Translations under genes and position numbers: made by a program
DNA from: Candidatus Lernaella stagnicola
Lineage (GTDB): Bacteria > Lernaellota > Lernaellaia > Lernaellales > Lernaellaceae
Assembly: GCA_030765525.1 (NCBI GenBank)
Contig: JAVCCK010000007.1
Location: 62,001 to 126,000, forward strand
Direction: 5' to 3'
DNA length: 64,000 nucleotides
The notes under the pieces: model-generated
Seen by the model: the letters and a program-made list of their open reading frames with translations, nothing else
What the model was told of the DNA's origin: nothing
Database searches by the model: none
Shown here: positions 8,734-19,115 of the stretch, piece by piece
How the letters are laid out: the number at the start of each line of letters is the position of its first letter
Position numbering within the stretch: position 1 is the stretch's first letter

Positions 8734-11700
8734 ATGGCCGCCACGAAAACGGGTCTATCCGTTGGCTCGACGTTTGCCGGCCGCTTTGCGATCGAGGAAT
8801 TAATAGGGCGGGGCCCCATGGCCGAGGTTTTTCGTGTCACGGAGGGTGACAAAACCTACGCCTTAAAAGTCTTTCTTCCCAGGATTGTACCCGGCTATAT
8901 CCCGACAGCGAAAGTTAAGTCCACGTACGATGAAAAGGCGGCGAAGCATCCACAGGTTGTGAGGCCCCTGGAAGTCGGCGAGCAGGATGGAATGAAGTTC
9001 CTCCTGCTACCCTACATTAAAGGCGCCGGCCTTCGAGAATTCCTGGAATTCCTTGCCGAGGAATCCGGAACCGCCGATCCCCATCGCGCCGCGGTGCTGG
9101 TCGCCAGAATCGGCGATATTCTAGGATCCTTGCCGAAGCGTTCGGGCCACGGCGCCGTCAAGCCGTCGAATATTCACGTGCTCGGCATGTCGCCCGAGGG
9201 GCCGTTGCCCGAGGATCCGCGCGTACTTCTCACCGATATGGGCACCAACTTCCTGCTTAGCTTCAGCAAATACGCAAGCCTGCAGCTTTCCGCGGGAGCG
9301 CCGTACTATTACCTCGCGCCGGAATTCGTCACGTTCGGCGGAAAAGTCGATTCGGCGGCGGACCAATATGCGCTCGGTGCGCTTCTCTACGAATTGCTGA
9401 CCGGTCGCCCTCCGAGAAAAGGATCCAAACCGGTCTCGCAAGTCAACGCGGCCGTTACCGAAGAGTGGGACGATCTGATCGGGCGTCTCATGGCGCCGAA
9501 ACCGGATAAGAGATTCTCCGATTACGACGAGTTCCGGCACGCACTGGCTGAGGTCGCCGGTTCCCTGCCGGAACCGTTTGCCATGTCGGCGACCGGCGAC
9601 GCGGAACCTGCCGACGGGCAATGGGTCGCCGACGCTTTTGACGACCTGCTTGATAACGCCATCGCGAAAAGCGAAGCCATTGGCCGCGGCGAAGAACCGG
9701 CAAAACCGCCGGAATCCGTGCGTTTGGACGATAAGGAAGAGCCGCCGGCCCCGCAAGTCGAGGAAACGCCCGAAGAAGAAGTGGGCGACGTGTTCGAAGA
9801 GGTCGAAGCCGAAATTGTGGAGGAGCAGGCCCCGGCGGAAGAAGCCGAGATACAGGCCGGTATTGAAGGGGATGTCGCGGCCGCAGCCGATGAGCTTTTT
9901 GGGGAAATCGATGCGGAAGAGGTTGAGCCTGAGGTCGAAGAAGAGCCGGTAGCAGAAGAACCCGAGCCGGAGAAAGTCGAGCCTGAGGCTGAAGAAGAAC
10001 CGGTAGCGGAAGAACCCGAGCCGGAGGAAGTTGAGCCTGAGGTTGCGGAAGAACCGGTCGAAGCAGAACCCGAACCGGAAGAGGCCGAGCCGGAGGTTGA
10101 AGAAGAACCGGTAGCGGAAGAACCCGAGCCGGAAGAAGTTGAGCCTGAGGTTGCGGAAGAACCGGTAGCCGAAGAACCCGAACCGGAAGAGGCTGAGCCG
10201 GAGGTTGCGGAGGAACCGGTAGCGGAAGAGCCCGAACCGGAGGAGGCTGAGCCGGAGGTTGCGGAGGAACCGGTAGCGGAAGAGCCCGAACCGGAAGAGG
10301 CTGAGCCGGAACCCGAGGTTGTCGAAGAGCCGGTCGAAGAGGAACCCGAACCGGAAGAGGCTGAGCCTGAGGTTGCGGAAGAACCGGTCGAAGCAGAACC
10401 CGAACCGGAAGAGGCCGAGCCGGAGGTTGAAGAAGAACCGGTAGCAGAAGAGCCCGAGCCGGAAGAAGCCGAACCCGAGGTTGCGGAAGAACCGGTCGAA
10501 GCAGAACCCGAACCGGAAGAGCCAGAGCCGGTGGCGGAAGAGGCCGAGGTTGCCGAAGAACCGGTTGCCGAGGCGGCTTTCGTCGACGACCTATTCGATC
10601 AACCGCCGGAGCGGGAAAGCGAAGAGGAAGGCGAACAAGAAGCGCCGCCCGAAGAAGAAATCGTTGAAGGCGCGGTAGCTGAAGAGGCCGCACAAGGCGA
10701 GGAGGAAGCAGTAGAAGCTCTCGCCGAATCGGCCGCTGAAGAACAAGAAGTTGGAGCCGAGGAAGGGGAGGTCGAAGGCGAAGCCATCGTTGAGGGCGGA
10801 AAAGGAACCGAGGACCTAATCGAGGGTGAAGTCACGTTCGAGGACATCGTCTCCGGCGTCGACGATTGGATTGAAGGCGACGAAGAAAAGCCTGAGCCGA
10901 AGCCTGAGCCCGAGGAACCGAAGACTCCACCCCGCGAAGCGAAACCCAAGGCGGAAAAAAGCGCGGCGGGGCTGCTTGTGGCGGCCTTTATCGGCGCGGC
11001 GCTCGTGGCCTTGATGGTGCTCGCGTACGGGTATTTAAGCGACTGGCTTGGCGGGCCGCCGCCGACCGAGCCCACACCCGTCGTGGCCGATGTCTCACCG
11101 ACACCGGAGGCGACTCCGGAAAAAACTCCGGAAGATATCCCGCAGGAGATTGCGGCGCTGATCAACGAGGCAAACGCACTCATCGCTAAGAATCGCTTTG
11201 TGTACCCCTCGGGAAACGCCGCGTTGGATAAGGTGGTGGCGATTGAAAAACTCGATCCGCACCACGCATTCCCGGACGAAGCCCGCAACAAAATGTTGGC
11301 GAATCTTGCGAAGCGAATCGAATCGCTCATCGCCGTCGAAGACTTTCAGAAGGCGTTATCCCTGGTAAAGCAGGGGCTGAAAATCCGACCGAACGATCCG
11401 GATTTCAAGGAATACCTGGCTGCGGTGCAAAAAGGGTTGGCGACTCAATCCGACCCGAAGAAGATCGCCAAATTGGTCAAGGAACTCAATTGGTTCATGA
11501 AGAATAAAGTCTACGTGAAGCCGAAGGGCTCCTGCGCGCTGAGCACCTGCGAGAAAATCGAGGAGATCGATAAAAACCAACCGGACGCCAAAAAAACGCG
11601 GCAGGCCATCGTGCAAACAAAAATCGACTTGGCCGAGGGATACCTCAGCGGCAAAAAATGGGACGAAACCATCGCCAGCGCCAATGACGGTTTGCTTGTC

Positions 11701-12387
11701 GAACCCATGAACGCCAAGTTGCTCGATCTCAAAACCAAAGCCCTCGAGGGCAAAGAAGAAGCCTTGGCTGAAACGCCCGAAGTCGTCATACCGGTGGCGA
11801 AGAAATGCTCCGAGGGTATGCGGTATGTCGGCGGCGGTTCGGTGCGTATGGGCAGTTCGCCGACCGATCCGATGCGGCGCGCAGGAGAAAAACCAAATAC
11901 GCCGACCTACGTCGCGCCCTTCTGCGTGGATTTGTACGAATATCCCAACCAGCCGGGGCAGGCCCCGAAAACCAACATAACCTGGAACGAGGCCAAGAAC
12001 CTGTGCACCGCGGTTGGCAAGCGGCTTTGTACGGAAGCCGAGTGGGAACGCTCCTGCAAGGGGCCCGCGAACCGGCGTTTCCCATACGGCAACGACTACA
12101 ATGCCAACCGTTGCGCAACGCAGGACGGAAAAGGCCAGAAACGCAGCATCGCCGCAGCGGGCGGCTGGGCCGGTTGTCGCTCGGGGTACGGCGTGTACGA
12201 CATGTCGGGAAATGTGCGCGAGTGGACAGCCTCGCCGATCGCGACCGGGAAGTCGTCATACGTTCTCAAGGGCGGCGCTGCGGACCAGCCGGATTACGCC
12301 GTGCGCTGTGCGATTCGCGTCCCGGCAAGCGCGAATACGAAAAGTTACCTGGTCGGCTTCCGTTGCTGTAAAAAACCGAACGAGTAA
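8734..12387 (+). CDS. Membrane-anchored pseudokinase with acidic repeat linker and SUMF1/FGE-type domain
   Basis: A 1217-residue protein. Residues about 17-275 form an Ser/Thr-kinase fold with glycine loop IGRGPMAEV (24-32) and Lys45 in YALKVF. The catalytic loop reads HGAVKPSN (139-146), so the catalytic Asp is Ala141, and DFG is DMG (168-170). This predicts a pseudokinase. An acidic region with 18-residue Glu/Pro repeats follows, then one membrane helix (about 745-766), helical repeats, and a formylglycine-generating-enzyme-type domain (about 1024-1217) with the family hallmarks RLCTEAEWE, MSGNVREWT and GFRC. The start at 8734 follows GGGAGGATCA; the longer open frame upstream runs antisense to ecfS. 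Kinase-FGE fusions of the Pkn1 type are known. The FGE-type domain probably acts outside the cytoplasm, perhaps as a binding module. Confidence 0.85.
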   Translation: MAATKTGLSVGSTFAGRFAIEELIGRGPMAEVFRVTEGDKTYALKVFLPRIVPGYIPTAKVKSTYDEKAAKHPQVVRPLEVGEQDGMKFLLLPYIKGAGLREFLEFLAEESGTADPHRAAVLVARIGDILGSLPKRSGHGAVKPSNIHVLGMSPEGPLPEDPRVLLTDMGTNFLLSFSKYASLQLSAGAPYYYLAPEFVTFGGKVDSAADQYALGALLYELLTGRPPRKGSKPVSQVNAAVTEEWDDLIGRLMAPKPDKRFSDYDEFRHALAEVAGSLPEPFAMSATGDAEPADGQWVADAFDDLLDNAIAKSEAIGRGEEPAKPPESVRLDDKEEPPAPQVEETPEEEVGDVFEEVEAEIVEEQAPAEEAEIQAGIEGDVAAAADELFGEIDAEEVEPEVEEEPVAEEPEPEKVEPEAEEEPVAEEPEPEEVEPEVAEEPVEAEPEPEEAEPEVEEEPVAEEPEPEEVEPEVAEEPVAEEPEPEEAEPEVAEEPVAEEPEPEEAEPEVAEEPVAEEPEPEEAEPEPEVVEEPVEEEPEPEEAEPEVAEEPVEAEPEPEEAEPEVEEEPVAEEPEPEEAEPEVAEEPVEAEPEPEEPEPVAEEAEVAEEPVAEAAFVDDLFDQPPERESEEEGEQEAPPEEEIVEGAVAEEAAQGEEEAVEALAESAAEEQEVGAEEGEVEGEAIVEGGKGTEDLIEGEVTFEDIVSGVDDWIEGDEEKPEPKPEPEEPKTPPREAKPKAEKSAAGLLVAAFIGAALVALMVLAYGYLSDWLGGPPPTEPTPVVADVSPTPEATPEKTPEDIPQEIAALINEANALIAKNRFVYPSGNAALDKVVAIEKLDPHHAFPDEARNKMLANLAKRIESLIAVEDFQKALSLVKQGLKIRPNDPDFKEYLAAVQKGLATQSDPKKIAKLVKELNWFMKNKVYVKPKGSCALSTCEKIEEIDKNQPDAKKTRQAIVQTKIDLAEGYLSGKKWDETIASANDGLLVEPMNAKLLDLKTKALEGKEEALAETPEVVIPVAKKCSEGMRYVGGGSVRMGSSPTDPMRRAGEKPNTPTYVAPFCVDLYEYPNQPGQAPKTNITWNEAKNLCTAVGKRLCTEAEWERSCKGPANRRFPYGNDYNANRCATQDGKGQKRSIAAAGGWAGCRSGYGVYDMSGNVREWTASPIATGKSSYVLKGGAADQPDYAVRCAIRVPASANTKSYLVGFRCCKKPNE
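9922..10569 (+). repeat. 54-base coding repeats encoding an 18-residue Glu/Pro unit
   Basis: About twelve imperfect tandem copies of a 54-base unit inside the pseudokinase gene. Each encodes a variant of EPEPEEAEPEVAEEPVAE. Copies differ mainly at synonymous positions and at an EA/AE swap; one copy has a two-residue insertion. The result is a long, rigid, highly acidic linker on the cytoplasmic side of the membrane helix. Near-identical adjacent copies suggest recent expansion and possible length variation between strains. Confidence 0.9.
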
Positions 12388-12390
12388 ACC

Positions 12391-13389
12391 ATGACTGCCG
12401 CAGCCGTCACCGCGCGCTTTCAAACGAAGCTCGAAGGGCAACAGTGTCGCTGTGAGTTGTGCCCGCGTCACTGTGTCATCGACCTGGATGGGGAAGGCTT
12501 TTGCGGGCATCGCGCCAACCGCGACGGCAACTTGATCGCCGTGCGCTACGGACAGGTGGCAGCCCTGGCGATCGACCCGATTGAAAAGAAACCGCTGTAT
12601 CACTTTCACCCGGGAAGCCCGATTCTTTCCGTGGGTGCCAACGGCTGCAATCTTGCGTGCCGTTTTTGCCAGAACTGGCACCTTTCCACCGGACGCGTGA
12701 ACACGCGTTACCTCTCCCCGGAGGCTTTGGCCGCGGAGGCGGGCGGGACGGATTCCATCGGGGTCGCGTTTACTTACAACGAACCGACCGTGTGGTTCGA
12801 ATACATCATCGACAACGCGCGGCTGTTGCACGACGCCGGTCGGGTGGTTGTCTTGGTGACCAACGGCTATCTGGAAAGCGAACCTTGGGACGAACTCTGC
12901 GGCCACGTCGACGCCATGAACATCGACGTCAAGGGTGACGACGCGTTCTACCGCAGCCTGACCGGGGGGCGTCTCGCGCCCGTGCGGCGCAACGTGGAGG
13001 CCGCGTGGCGGGCGGGCGTTCACGTGGAGGTGACGAACCTGCTGGTCACCGACGCCAACGACGATCCGCGACAGGTGCGCGAATTGGTGTCGTGGCTCGC
13101 TTCGGTATCGCCGCTCATCCCGCTGCACTTATCACGGTATTTTCCGAACCACCGCCACGAGGCTCCGCCCACGCCGATCGCGCGTCTGGAAGCGGCAGTC
13201 GAAATCGCGCGCGAGCAGCTACAATTCGTTTACGCCGGTAACGCGCACGTGGCCGGCGGGGCGGATACGCATTGTCCGAAATGTGGCGCACAGCTTGTCA
13301 AACGCAGCGGTTATCGTACGCGGAGCGTCGGTCTCGACGACCAGGGGCGTTGCGCGGCGTGCGGCGGCGAAGCGTCGTTTCGCGTGTGA
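12391..13389 (+). CDS. amrS: AmmeMemoRadiSam-system radical SAM enzyme
   Basis: A 332-residue radical SAM protein. The CxxxCxxC cluster site is C86-C90-C93 in CNLACRFCQNW. The N-terminus has a CxxC...H..C region (CELCPRHC...GFCGHR) and the phrase DPIEKKPLYHFHPG, all typical of the AmrS group related to pyruvate formate-lyase activases. The C-terminus carries two further Cys pairs (CPKCG and CAACGG), likely a zinc ribbon. It begins 3 bases after the pseudokinase stop, so the two are probably co-transcribed. The usual AmmeMemo partners (AMMECR1-like and MEMO-like proteins) are not in this window. Confidence 0.88.
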   Translation: MTAAAVTARFQTKLEGQQCRCELCPRHCVIDLDGEGFCGHRANRDGNLIAVRYGQVAALAIDPIEKKPLYHFHPGSPILSVGANGCNLACRFCQNWHLSTGRVNTRYLSPEALAAEAGGTDSIGVAFTYNEPTVWFEYIIDNARLLHDAGRVVVLVTNGYLESEPWDELCGHVDAMNIDVKGDDAFYRSLTGGRLAPVRRNVEAAWRAGVHVEVTNLLVTDANDDPRQVRELVSWLASVSPLIPLHLSRYFPNHRHEAPPTPIARLEAAVEIAREQLQFVYAGNAHVAGGADTHCPKCGAQLVKRSGYRTRSVGLDDQGRCAACGGEASFRV

Positions 13390-14541
13390 TCAGAAGATAT
13401 ATCGTCGGCTGGATATGTTGAGCAGTAACCCGACCGCTATCATCATCGTGAGCAGCGATGTTCGACCGTAAGACACGAAGGGCAGCGGCACGCCGACCAC
13501 CGGCAGCAATCCAAGCACCATCCCAATATTGACCACGACGTGCCAGAAAACGAACGCGGTCAACCCGACGGCCAGCAAGGTGCCGAATTCATCCTTCGAT
13601 TGCATGGCGATGTTCAGGCCCCACATGACCAGCGCAAAAAAGAGGGCGAGAATCACGAAGCCGCCGATAAATCCCCATTCCTCGGCCATCACCGAGAAAA
13701 TGAAGTCGGTGTGTTGCTCGGGGAGAAAGTCGAGTTTGGTTTGGGTGCCCATTAAAAAGCCCTTGCCGAAGGTCCGCCCCGAGCCGATGGCGATCAACGA
13801 TTGTCGAATGTGCCAGCCCGTGCCGGTGGGGTCGCGAGCCGGGTCCAGTAGCGTGAGTATTCGTTCGCGCTGGTAGTCCTTCAGCAGGAAGAAGTACATC
13901 ACGGGAGCGAGGAACGCGCCGGAAACGCCCAGGCCGATCAATGTCTTTTTGCGCACACCGACGAAAAGGATCATCGTGCCGGCGATCAGCAGCGTCATGA
14001 TAGCGGTGCCGAGGTCGGGTTGGAGCAGCACCAGCAGCGTCGGCCCGAGCACGATGGCCGCGGGCCAACGTAGCTCCTTGATCGAAAGGCCCGCGCCGCT
14101 TTGATTTTCGGAAAGAAATTTCGCGAGCGCCAACGTGACGGCGAGTTTGGCGAACTCGCTGGGTTGGAAGCGTAACGGGCCGAGAATTAACCAGCGCCGC
14201 GCGCCGTGGCTGACGTATCCGATGACCAGCGTGGCCAATAAGAAAATGACGACGGCCACCAAGATGCCGATGGCCAAGTTTTTGTAGACCTGGTAGTTCA
14301 CCGCGAACGCGAGGACCATCAGCACCAGTCCGACGAGAATCCATACGAACTGCAGCGTGAATCGCCCCTGATGCACCTCGTCGTGATGCGTGGCGCTATA
14401 CAAATTGACCAGACCGACCAGAAGGATCAGCAGCAAAATGGTCAACAAGGGCCAATCGAAATTCGCCACGAGGCGGCGATCGATCCGGCCGGTGTAACGG
14501 CTGTCGGGGTTGCGGAAAATGGAGGCGCGTCGCTTCAACAT
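13390..14541 (-). CDS. rodA: Rod-shape SEDS peptidoglycan polymerase RodA
   Basis: A 383-residue polytopic protein of the SEDS family. Diagnostic segments include GARRWLILGPLRFQPSEFAKLA, LLQPDLGTA, LPEQHTDFIFSVMAEEWGF and VGVPLPFVSYGRTS. It polymerises lipid II glycan strands with its partner PBP2 during cell elongation in the inner membrane. It starts 15 bases after mrdA and is the last gene of the mre operon. Its stop codon abuts the stop of the convergent amrS gene with no spacer, and no terminator is visible there. Confidence 0.95.
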   Translation of the reverse strand: MLKRRASIFRNPDSRYTGRIDRRLVANFDWPLLTILLLILLVGLVNLYSATHHDEVHQGRFTLQFVWILVGLVLMVLAFAVNYQVYKNLAIGILVAVVIFLLATLVIGYVSHGARRWLILGPLRFQPSEFAKLAVTLALAKFLSENQSGAGLSIKELRWPAAIVLGPTLLVLLQPDLGTAIMTLLIAGTMILFVGVRKKTLIGLGVSGAFLAPVMYFFLLKDYQRERILTLLDPARDPTGTGWHIRQSLIAIGSGRTFGKGFLMGTQTKLDFLPEQHTDFIFSVMAEEWGFIGGFVILALFFALVMWGLNIAMQSKDEFGTLLAVGLTAFVFWHVVVNIGMVLGLLPVVGVPLPFVSYGRTSLLTMMIAVGLLLNISSRRYIF

Positions 14542-14556
14542 GCGCGGACTATCCCA

Positions 14557-16401
14557 TTATTGAGTGGCTCTTTCAACGGCTTGTGTGGCGCGCATGGCGG
14601 CGTAGGTCTGCAGAACCATCCGGGCGATCGGGGCCGCCGTGCGGCTGCCGAAACCGCCGTGTTCCACCACAACGATGACCACGATTTCCGGTTCCTCGAC
14701 CGGCGCGAAAGATGCGAACAGGGCGTGGTCCCGGTACTTGTAATCCACGTACCGCGATGTCGCCCGGTTGCGGCCGAGTTGGCGCACCTGGCTGGTTCCC
14801 GTCTTCCCCGCCACGAGCATGCTCTTGAGGCGGATATGATAGGCGCTGCCGCCCTGCGCGTTGACCACCATCGACAGCGCTTTGTGCAAGTGATCGAAAT
14901 TCTCTTCGTCAAAGGCGGCTTCGGAGACCACGACGGGCTCGAATTGTTTGATCACTTTGCCGTTCGGCGCCAGCACCTTGTCCACGACTTGCGGCTGGTA
15001 GAGCGTGCCGCGGTTGGCGATGGCGGCGTACATCACCGCCAATTGGAGCGGCGTCATCGTCACCGAGCCCTGGCCGATCGCCGTATTGAGCGTCTCGCCC
15101 GGCATCCAGTTTTTATGGTAGACGCGTTCCTTCCACTCGCGGTCCGGTATTAAGCCGTCCAACTCACCGGGAATGTCGATGCCCGTCTTGGAGCCGCCGC
15201 CTAATATGCGGGCGTACTTGGAAATGCGGTCGATACCGAGCTCCACCGAAAGCTTGTAGTAGTACACATCGCAGCTTCGCATGATGCTGTTGTACAGGTT
15301 GACGAAGCCGTGGCCGCGTTCGTTGTGGCAGCGGAAATCGCGTTCGCCGAACCGCCACTTACCCAGGCATTCGAAGCCTTTCTTCGGCGTGATTTCCCCC
15401 TCCTGCAAACCGGCGAGGGCCGAAACGACTTTGAAGGTCGAACCCGGCGGATACAAACCGCCGATGGCTTTGTTTTGCAGCGGGTGATGCGGCTTGTCTT
15501 TCAGCGAGGCCCACTCCTCCTTCGAGAGCGGTCGCGTGAATAATTCCGGGTCGAAGGAAGGGGCGCTGTAGAGCGCGAGAACCTTGCCGTTCCGGGGGTC
15601 GAGCGCCACGATGGCGCCCGCGTGCCCCGCCAGTGCACGAGCCGCGGTGTGTTGCAGGCGGCGGCTGAGATTGAGAACCAGATTTTTGCCCGGTTCCGCG
15701 GGAACGAATTCGAGCTGGCGAATGCTGACGCCGCGGGCGTTTTCCTCGACCTTGTTTAAGCCAAAGCCGGGGCGCAGGTGCTTCTCGTAGGTCGCCTCGA
15801 CACCGGTGCGGCCCACGCGGTCACCGGGGCGGTAGCCGGCGTATTCGGGCAGGTCGAGTTGTTGTTGGTTGATCTCGCCGGTGTGGCCGATCACGTGAGC
15901 GAAAAGCGAGCCGAACGTGAAGGTGCGCTTCCCCGTTTGCTCGATGCGTAACGGAAACTGATTGCCCTCGTAGAGCATCGCCAGGGTTTCGACGCGGGCG
16001 AGTTCCGAACGGCTGATGTCTTCCTTGAGCGTAATCGCCCCAGGGCGTCGTCGCAGTCGCTCTTCGGCCAAGGTGACATCGCAACCGATCTCCTCGCAGA
16101 CGCGATACAAGAACGCGCGCCGCTTTTTCTTCGGGACGAGGGTAGGGTTGTAGATCACATCGAAGGACGGGCGGTTGTCGACCAGCGCTTCGCCTTCGCG
16201 ATCGAAAATCATCCCGCGCGGGCCGCCGATGCGATACTCGCCGATGCGGTTGGCTTCGCTGCTTTTTTGAAGTTGCGGACCTTGGATTTCCTGCAGGTAC
16301 CACAAGCGGGCCAAAAGGATGGCAAAAACCGCGACGATGACCGCCGATAATCGGTTGAATGATTTTTGGTATTGCTTCTCGCCGGCGATTTCCTGTTGCA
16401 T
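14557..16401 (-). CDS. mrdA: Penicillin-binding protein 2
   Basis: A 614-residue class B PBP. It has an N-terminal membrane helix, a dimerisation/pedestal domain, and a transpeptidase domain with the SxxK motif STFK (near residue 320), an SxN-type position in MRSCDVYYYKLS, and KTGTS near residue 530. It cross-links peptidoglycan for side-wall growth with RodA. It starts 3 bases after mreD ends. Length and order match the mrdA (pbpA) genes of many rod-shaped Gram-negative bacteria. Confidence 0.95.
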   Translation of the reverse strand: MQQEIAGEKQYQKSFNRLSAVIVAVFAILLARLWYLQEIQGPQLQKSSEANRIGEYRIGGPRGMIFDREGEALVDNRPSFDVIYNPTLVPKKKRRAFLYRVCEEIGCDVTLAEERLRRRPGAITLKEDISRSELARVETLAMLYEGNQFPLRIEQTGKRTFTFGSLFAHVIGHTGEINQQQLDLPEYAGYRPGDRVGRTGVEATYEKHLRPGFGLNKVEENARGVSIRQLEFVPAEPGKNLVLNLSRRLQHTAARALAGHAGAIVALDPRNGKVLALYSAPSFDPELFTRPLSKEEWASLKDKPHHPLQNKAIGGLYPPGSTFKVVSALAGLQEGEITPKKGFECLGKWRFGERDFRCHNERGHGFVNLYNSIMRSCDVYYYKLSVELGIDRISKYARILGGGSKTGIDIPGELDGLIPDREWKERVYHKNWMPGETLNTAIGQGSVTMTPLQLAVMYAAIANRGTLYQPQVVDKVLAPNGKVIKQFEPVVVSEAAFDEENFDHLHKALSMVVNAQGGSAYHIRLKSMLVAGKTGTSQVRQLGRNRATSRYVDYKYRDHALFASFAPVEEPEIVVIVVVEHGGFGSRTAAPIARMVLQTYAAMRATQAVERATQ

Positions 16402-16404
16402 GAC

Positions 16405-16929
16405 TTACAGAAACTCCCGGCGATCGATAAACTGGCTGGCGTACTCGTCGCCGAAAAATTGTTCGAAACGATCGAGGACGAAAATCACAGGAATGGCGAA
16501 TATGGCGTTCCAAAGCAACGGACGCCATAGGATCAGATAGGTTCCCCAACCCAAATTCGTGCGCGTCTCCACCGAATTGAGAAACGTGATTTCCAGCAGC
16601 TTAACCCCGAAGGTCATCGCCGCAATGATAGCGATCTGGAATAGGTGACTGCGCATGTAGAACCGCCGCCCCGCGATGCGGCAAACGGCGAAGGTGATCG
16701 TGAACAGCGCGGCGTAAAGGCCGGGCATCAGCCCCCACAGAGAATCGGCGACGAACCCCAAAATGAACGCGAGGATCAAACCACCGAAGGGCTTGTGGTA
16801 GACGCCCGAGAAAATGACCAGGATGAACAAGAACTCGGGTCCGGTCTGAGTTCCAAACAAGCGCTTGAGGATGGATTGCAGAACCGCAAACAACAATGCG
16901 GCCACGAGATAGGCGACGAATTTCCTCAA
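16405..16929 (-). CDS. mreD: Rod shape-determining protein MreD
   Basis: A 174-residue polytopic membrane protein with five to six hydrophobic helices. GGLILAFILGFVADSLWG matches the conserved helix of MreD. MreD connects the MreC/MreB scaffold to the elongation synthases. The ATG overlaps the mreC stop by 4 bases, and mrdA starts 3 bases downstream. The sequence family is poorly conserved, so the call leans on position in the operon as well as topology. Confidence 0.9.
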   Translation of the reverse strand: MRKFVAYLVAALLFAVLQSILKRLFGTQTGPEFLFILVIFSGVYHKPFGGLILAFILGFVADSLWGLMPGLYAALFTITFAVCRIAGRRFYMRSHLFQIAIIAAMTFGVKLLEITFLNSVETRTNLGWGTYLILWRPLLWNAIFAIPVIFVLDRFEQFFGDEYASQFIDRREFL

Positions 16930-17768
16930 GGCTTCAAGCCCTCGAAATCGGCGGCCACCGAGGGCAGGATCGCGACGTGCTCGAGGCGGTCCAAGTCGAC
17001 GGCGGGCGCTACGGTGATATTGCGAATGACGTCGAATTCACCGCGCTCAACGTGTTGGATGACGCCCACCGCGATGCCTTTGGGGAAGATACCGCCCAAG
17101 CCGGATGAAACCAGCACGTCACCCTCGGCTACATCCGCGCCACTCTCCAGGTAGTGCACGGTACACCGATCTTTGCCGAGGCCGAAAACCATGGCGGGCT
17201 CACGCGTGCGCTGAATGACGGAGTCGACGCGCGCCCCGGCGTCGGTGAGCAGTACAACCTTCGCCGCGCGTTTCGTGACCGCGGCAACGTAGCCGACCAA
17301 GCCGCTCGGCGCGACGACGGCCATACCTTTGACGATGCCGCCGCCGGTGCCTTTGTCGAGTAGAATCACATGAAACGCGGTCTTATCGCCACGGCCGATA
17401 ATGCTCGCGTACGCCACCGGGCTCGTGTTCGGCACCTTCATTTCCAGTATTTCGGTCAAGTGTTTGTTCGCGGTACGCAGTTCGTTGAGTTCTACGAGAT
17501 TGCCGCGTAACACGGCGTTCTGGTGGCGGAGCTTCTCGTTGGTTTCCTTGACGTTGACCAGGTACAAGTAGTGGCCGATGCCGTTGGCAATTTTGACGAA
17601 GGGCCAGGAGAGTACCTTGTAGATGGGCGTGTAGACGGTAAGGATGATTTTGCCGACCAGCGACAACTCGGTTTGCTGCCGCAGCCCGCTACTGAGCAGG
17701 TGCAGGCCGATCAGCACCAGCAACAGAATCAGCAGTAACACACGATGTTGTCCGAGAAAACGCCACAT
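16926..17768 (-). CDS. mreC: Rod shape-determining protein MreC
   Basis: A 280-residue protein with an N-terminal membrane anchor (LLLILLLVLIGLHLL), a coiled coil at about residues 60-110, and a beta-rich periplasmic region. The latter contains VIGRGDKTAFHVILLDKGT and GMAVVAPSGLVGYV, hallmarks of MreC. It forms periplasmic filaments that activate PBP2-RodA. It follows mreB after 34 bases and is coupled to mreD. Confidence 0.93.
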   Translation of the reverse strand: MWRFLGQHRVLLLILLLVLIGLHLLSSGLRQQTELSLVGKIILTVYTPIYKVLSWPFVKIANGIGHYLYLVNVKETNEKLRHQNAVLRGNLVELNELRTANKHLTEILEMKVPNTSPVAYASIIGRGDKTAFHVILLDKGTGGGIVKGMAVVAPSGLVGYVAAVTKRAAKVVLLTDAGARVDSVIQRTREPAMVFGLGKDRCTVHYLESGADVAEGDVLVSSGLGGIFPKGIAVGVIQHVERGEFDVIRNITVAPAVDLDRLEHVAILPSVAADFEGLKP

Positions 17769-17802
17769 ATTTTATCTCGCGGTTGCCGGCGCGGCGGGAG
17801 GA

Positions 17803-18840
<1,038 letters not shown>

Positions 18841-18924
18841 TCAAATGATCCTTGCAGTCTATCGTCGCCGATCCGTATGGAACGGTGATTCACGCCTGTT
18901 CATCAATTAATACAAAACCCCGTT

Positions 18925-18953
18925 ACATTGCGAGTAAGCGTTCACAATGTCAA
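18925..18953 (-). promoter_or_regulatory. Possible mreB promoter
   Basis: On the minus strand a perfect TTGACA (18953-18948) lies about 110 bases upstream of mreB. A -10 at 17-base spacing would be CAATGT (18930-18925), which is weak. Nothing else was recognised in the divergent gap 18841-19115. Confidence 0.3.
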
Positions 18954-19115
18954 GGGATTCACCACCCCCATGCATCATAGCCGGGAATGGCGCTATTGTT
19001 CAAGTACTTTGTCAGGCATGGTGCGGATTTGCTTGATACGGAAAGATATTTCAGTCTCCACGTTCGGCCGACGCTTCCCGTTGACCGGTTTGATGGCCTA
19101 TGCCAAGATGCGCCG

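Noticed and set aside
8587-8734. Possible riboswitch for the ECF transporter
   Set aside because: The distance from the likely promoter to the start codon is only about 20 bases. I see just a small CGATGC-GCA-GCATCG hairpin, and no known aptamer shape.
9922-10569. CRISPR-like periodic array
   Set aside because: Repeats are contiguous, without spacers, keep the reading frame and encode a protein linker.
9488-10693. Minus-strand 401-residue Leu/Pro/Arg-rich frame
   Set aside because: It is the reverse complement of the Glu/Pro repeat region. Its repetitiveness follows from the coding repeats on the plus strand.
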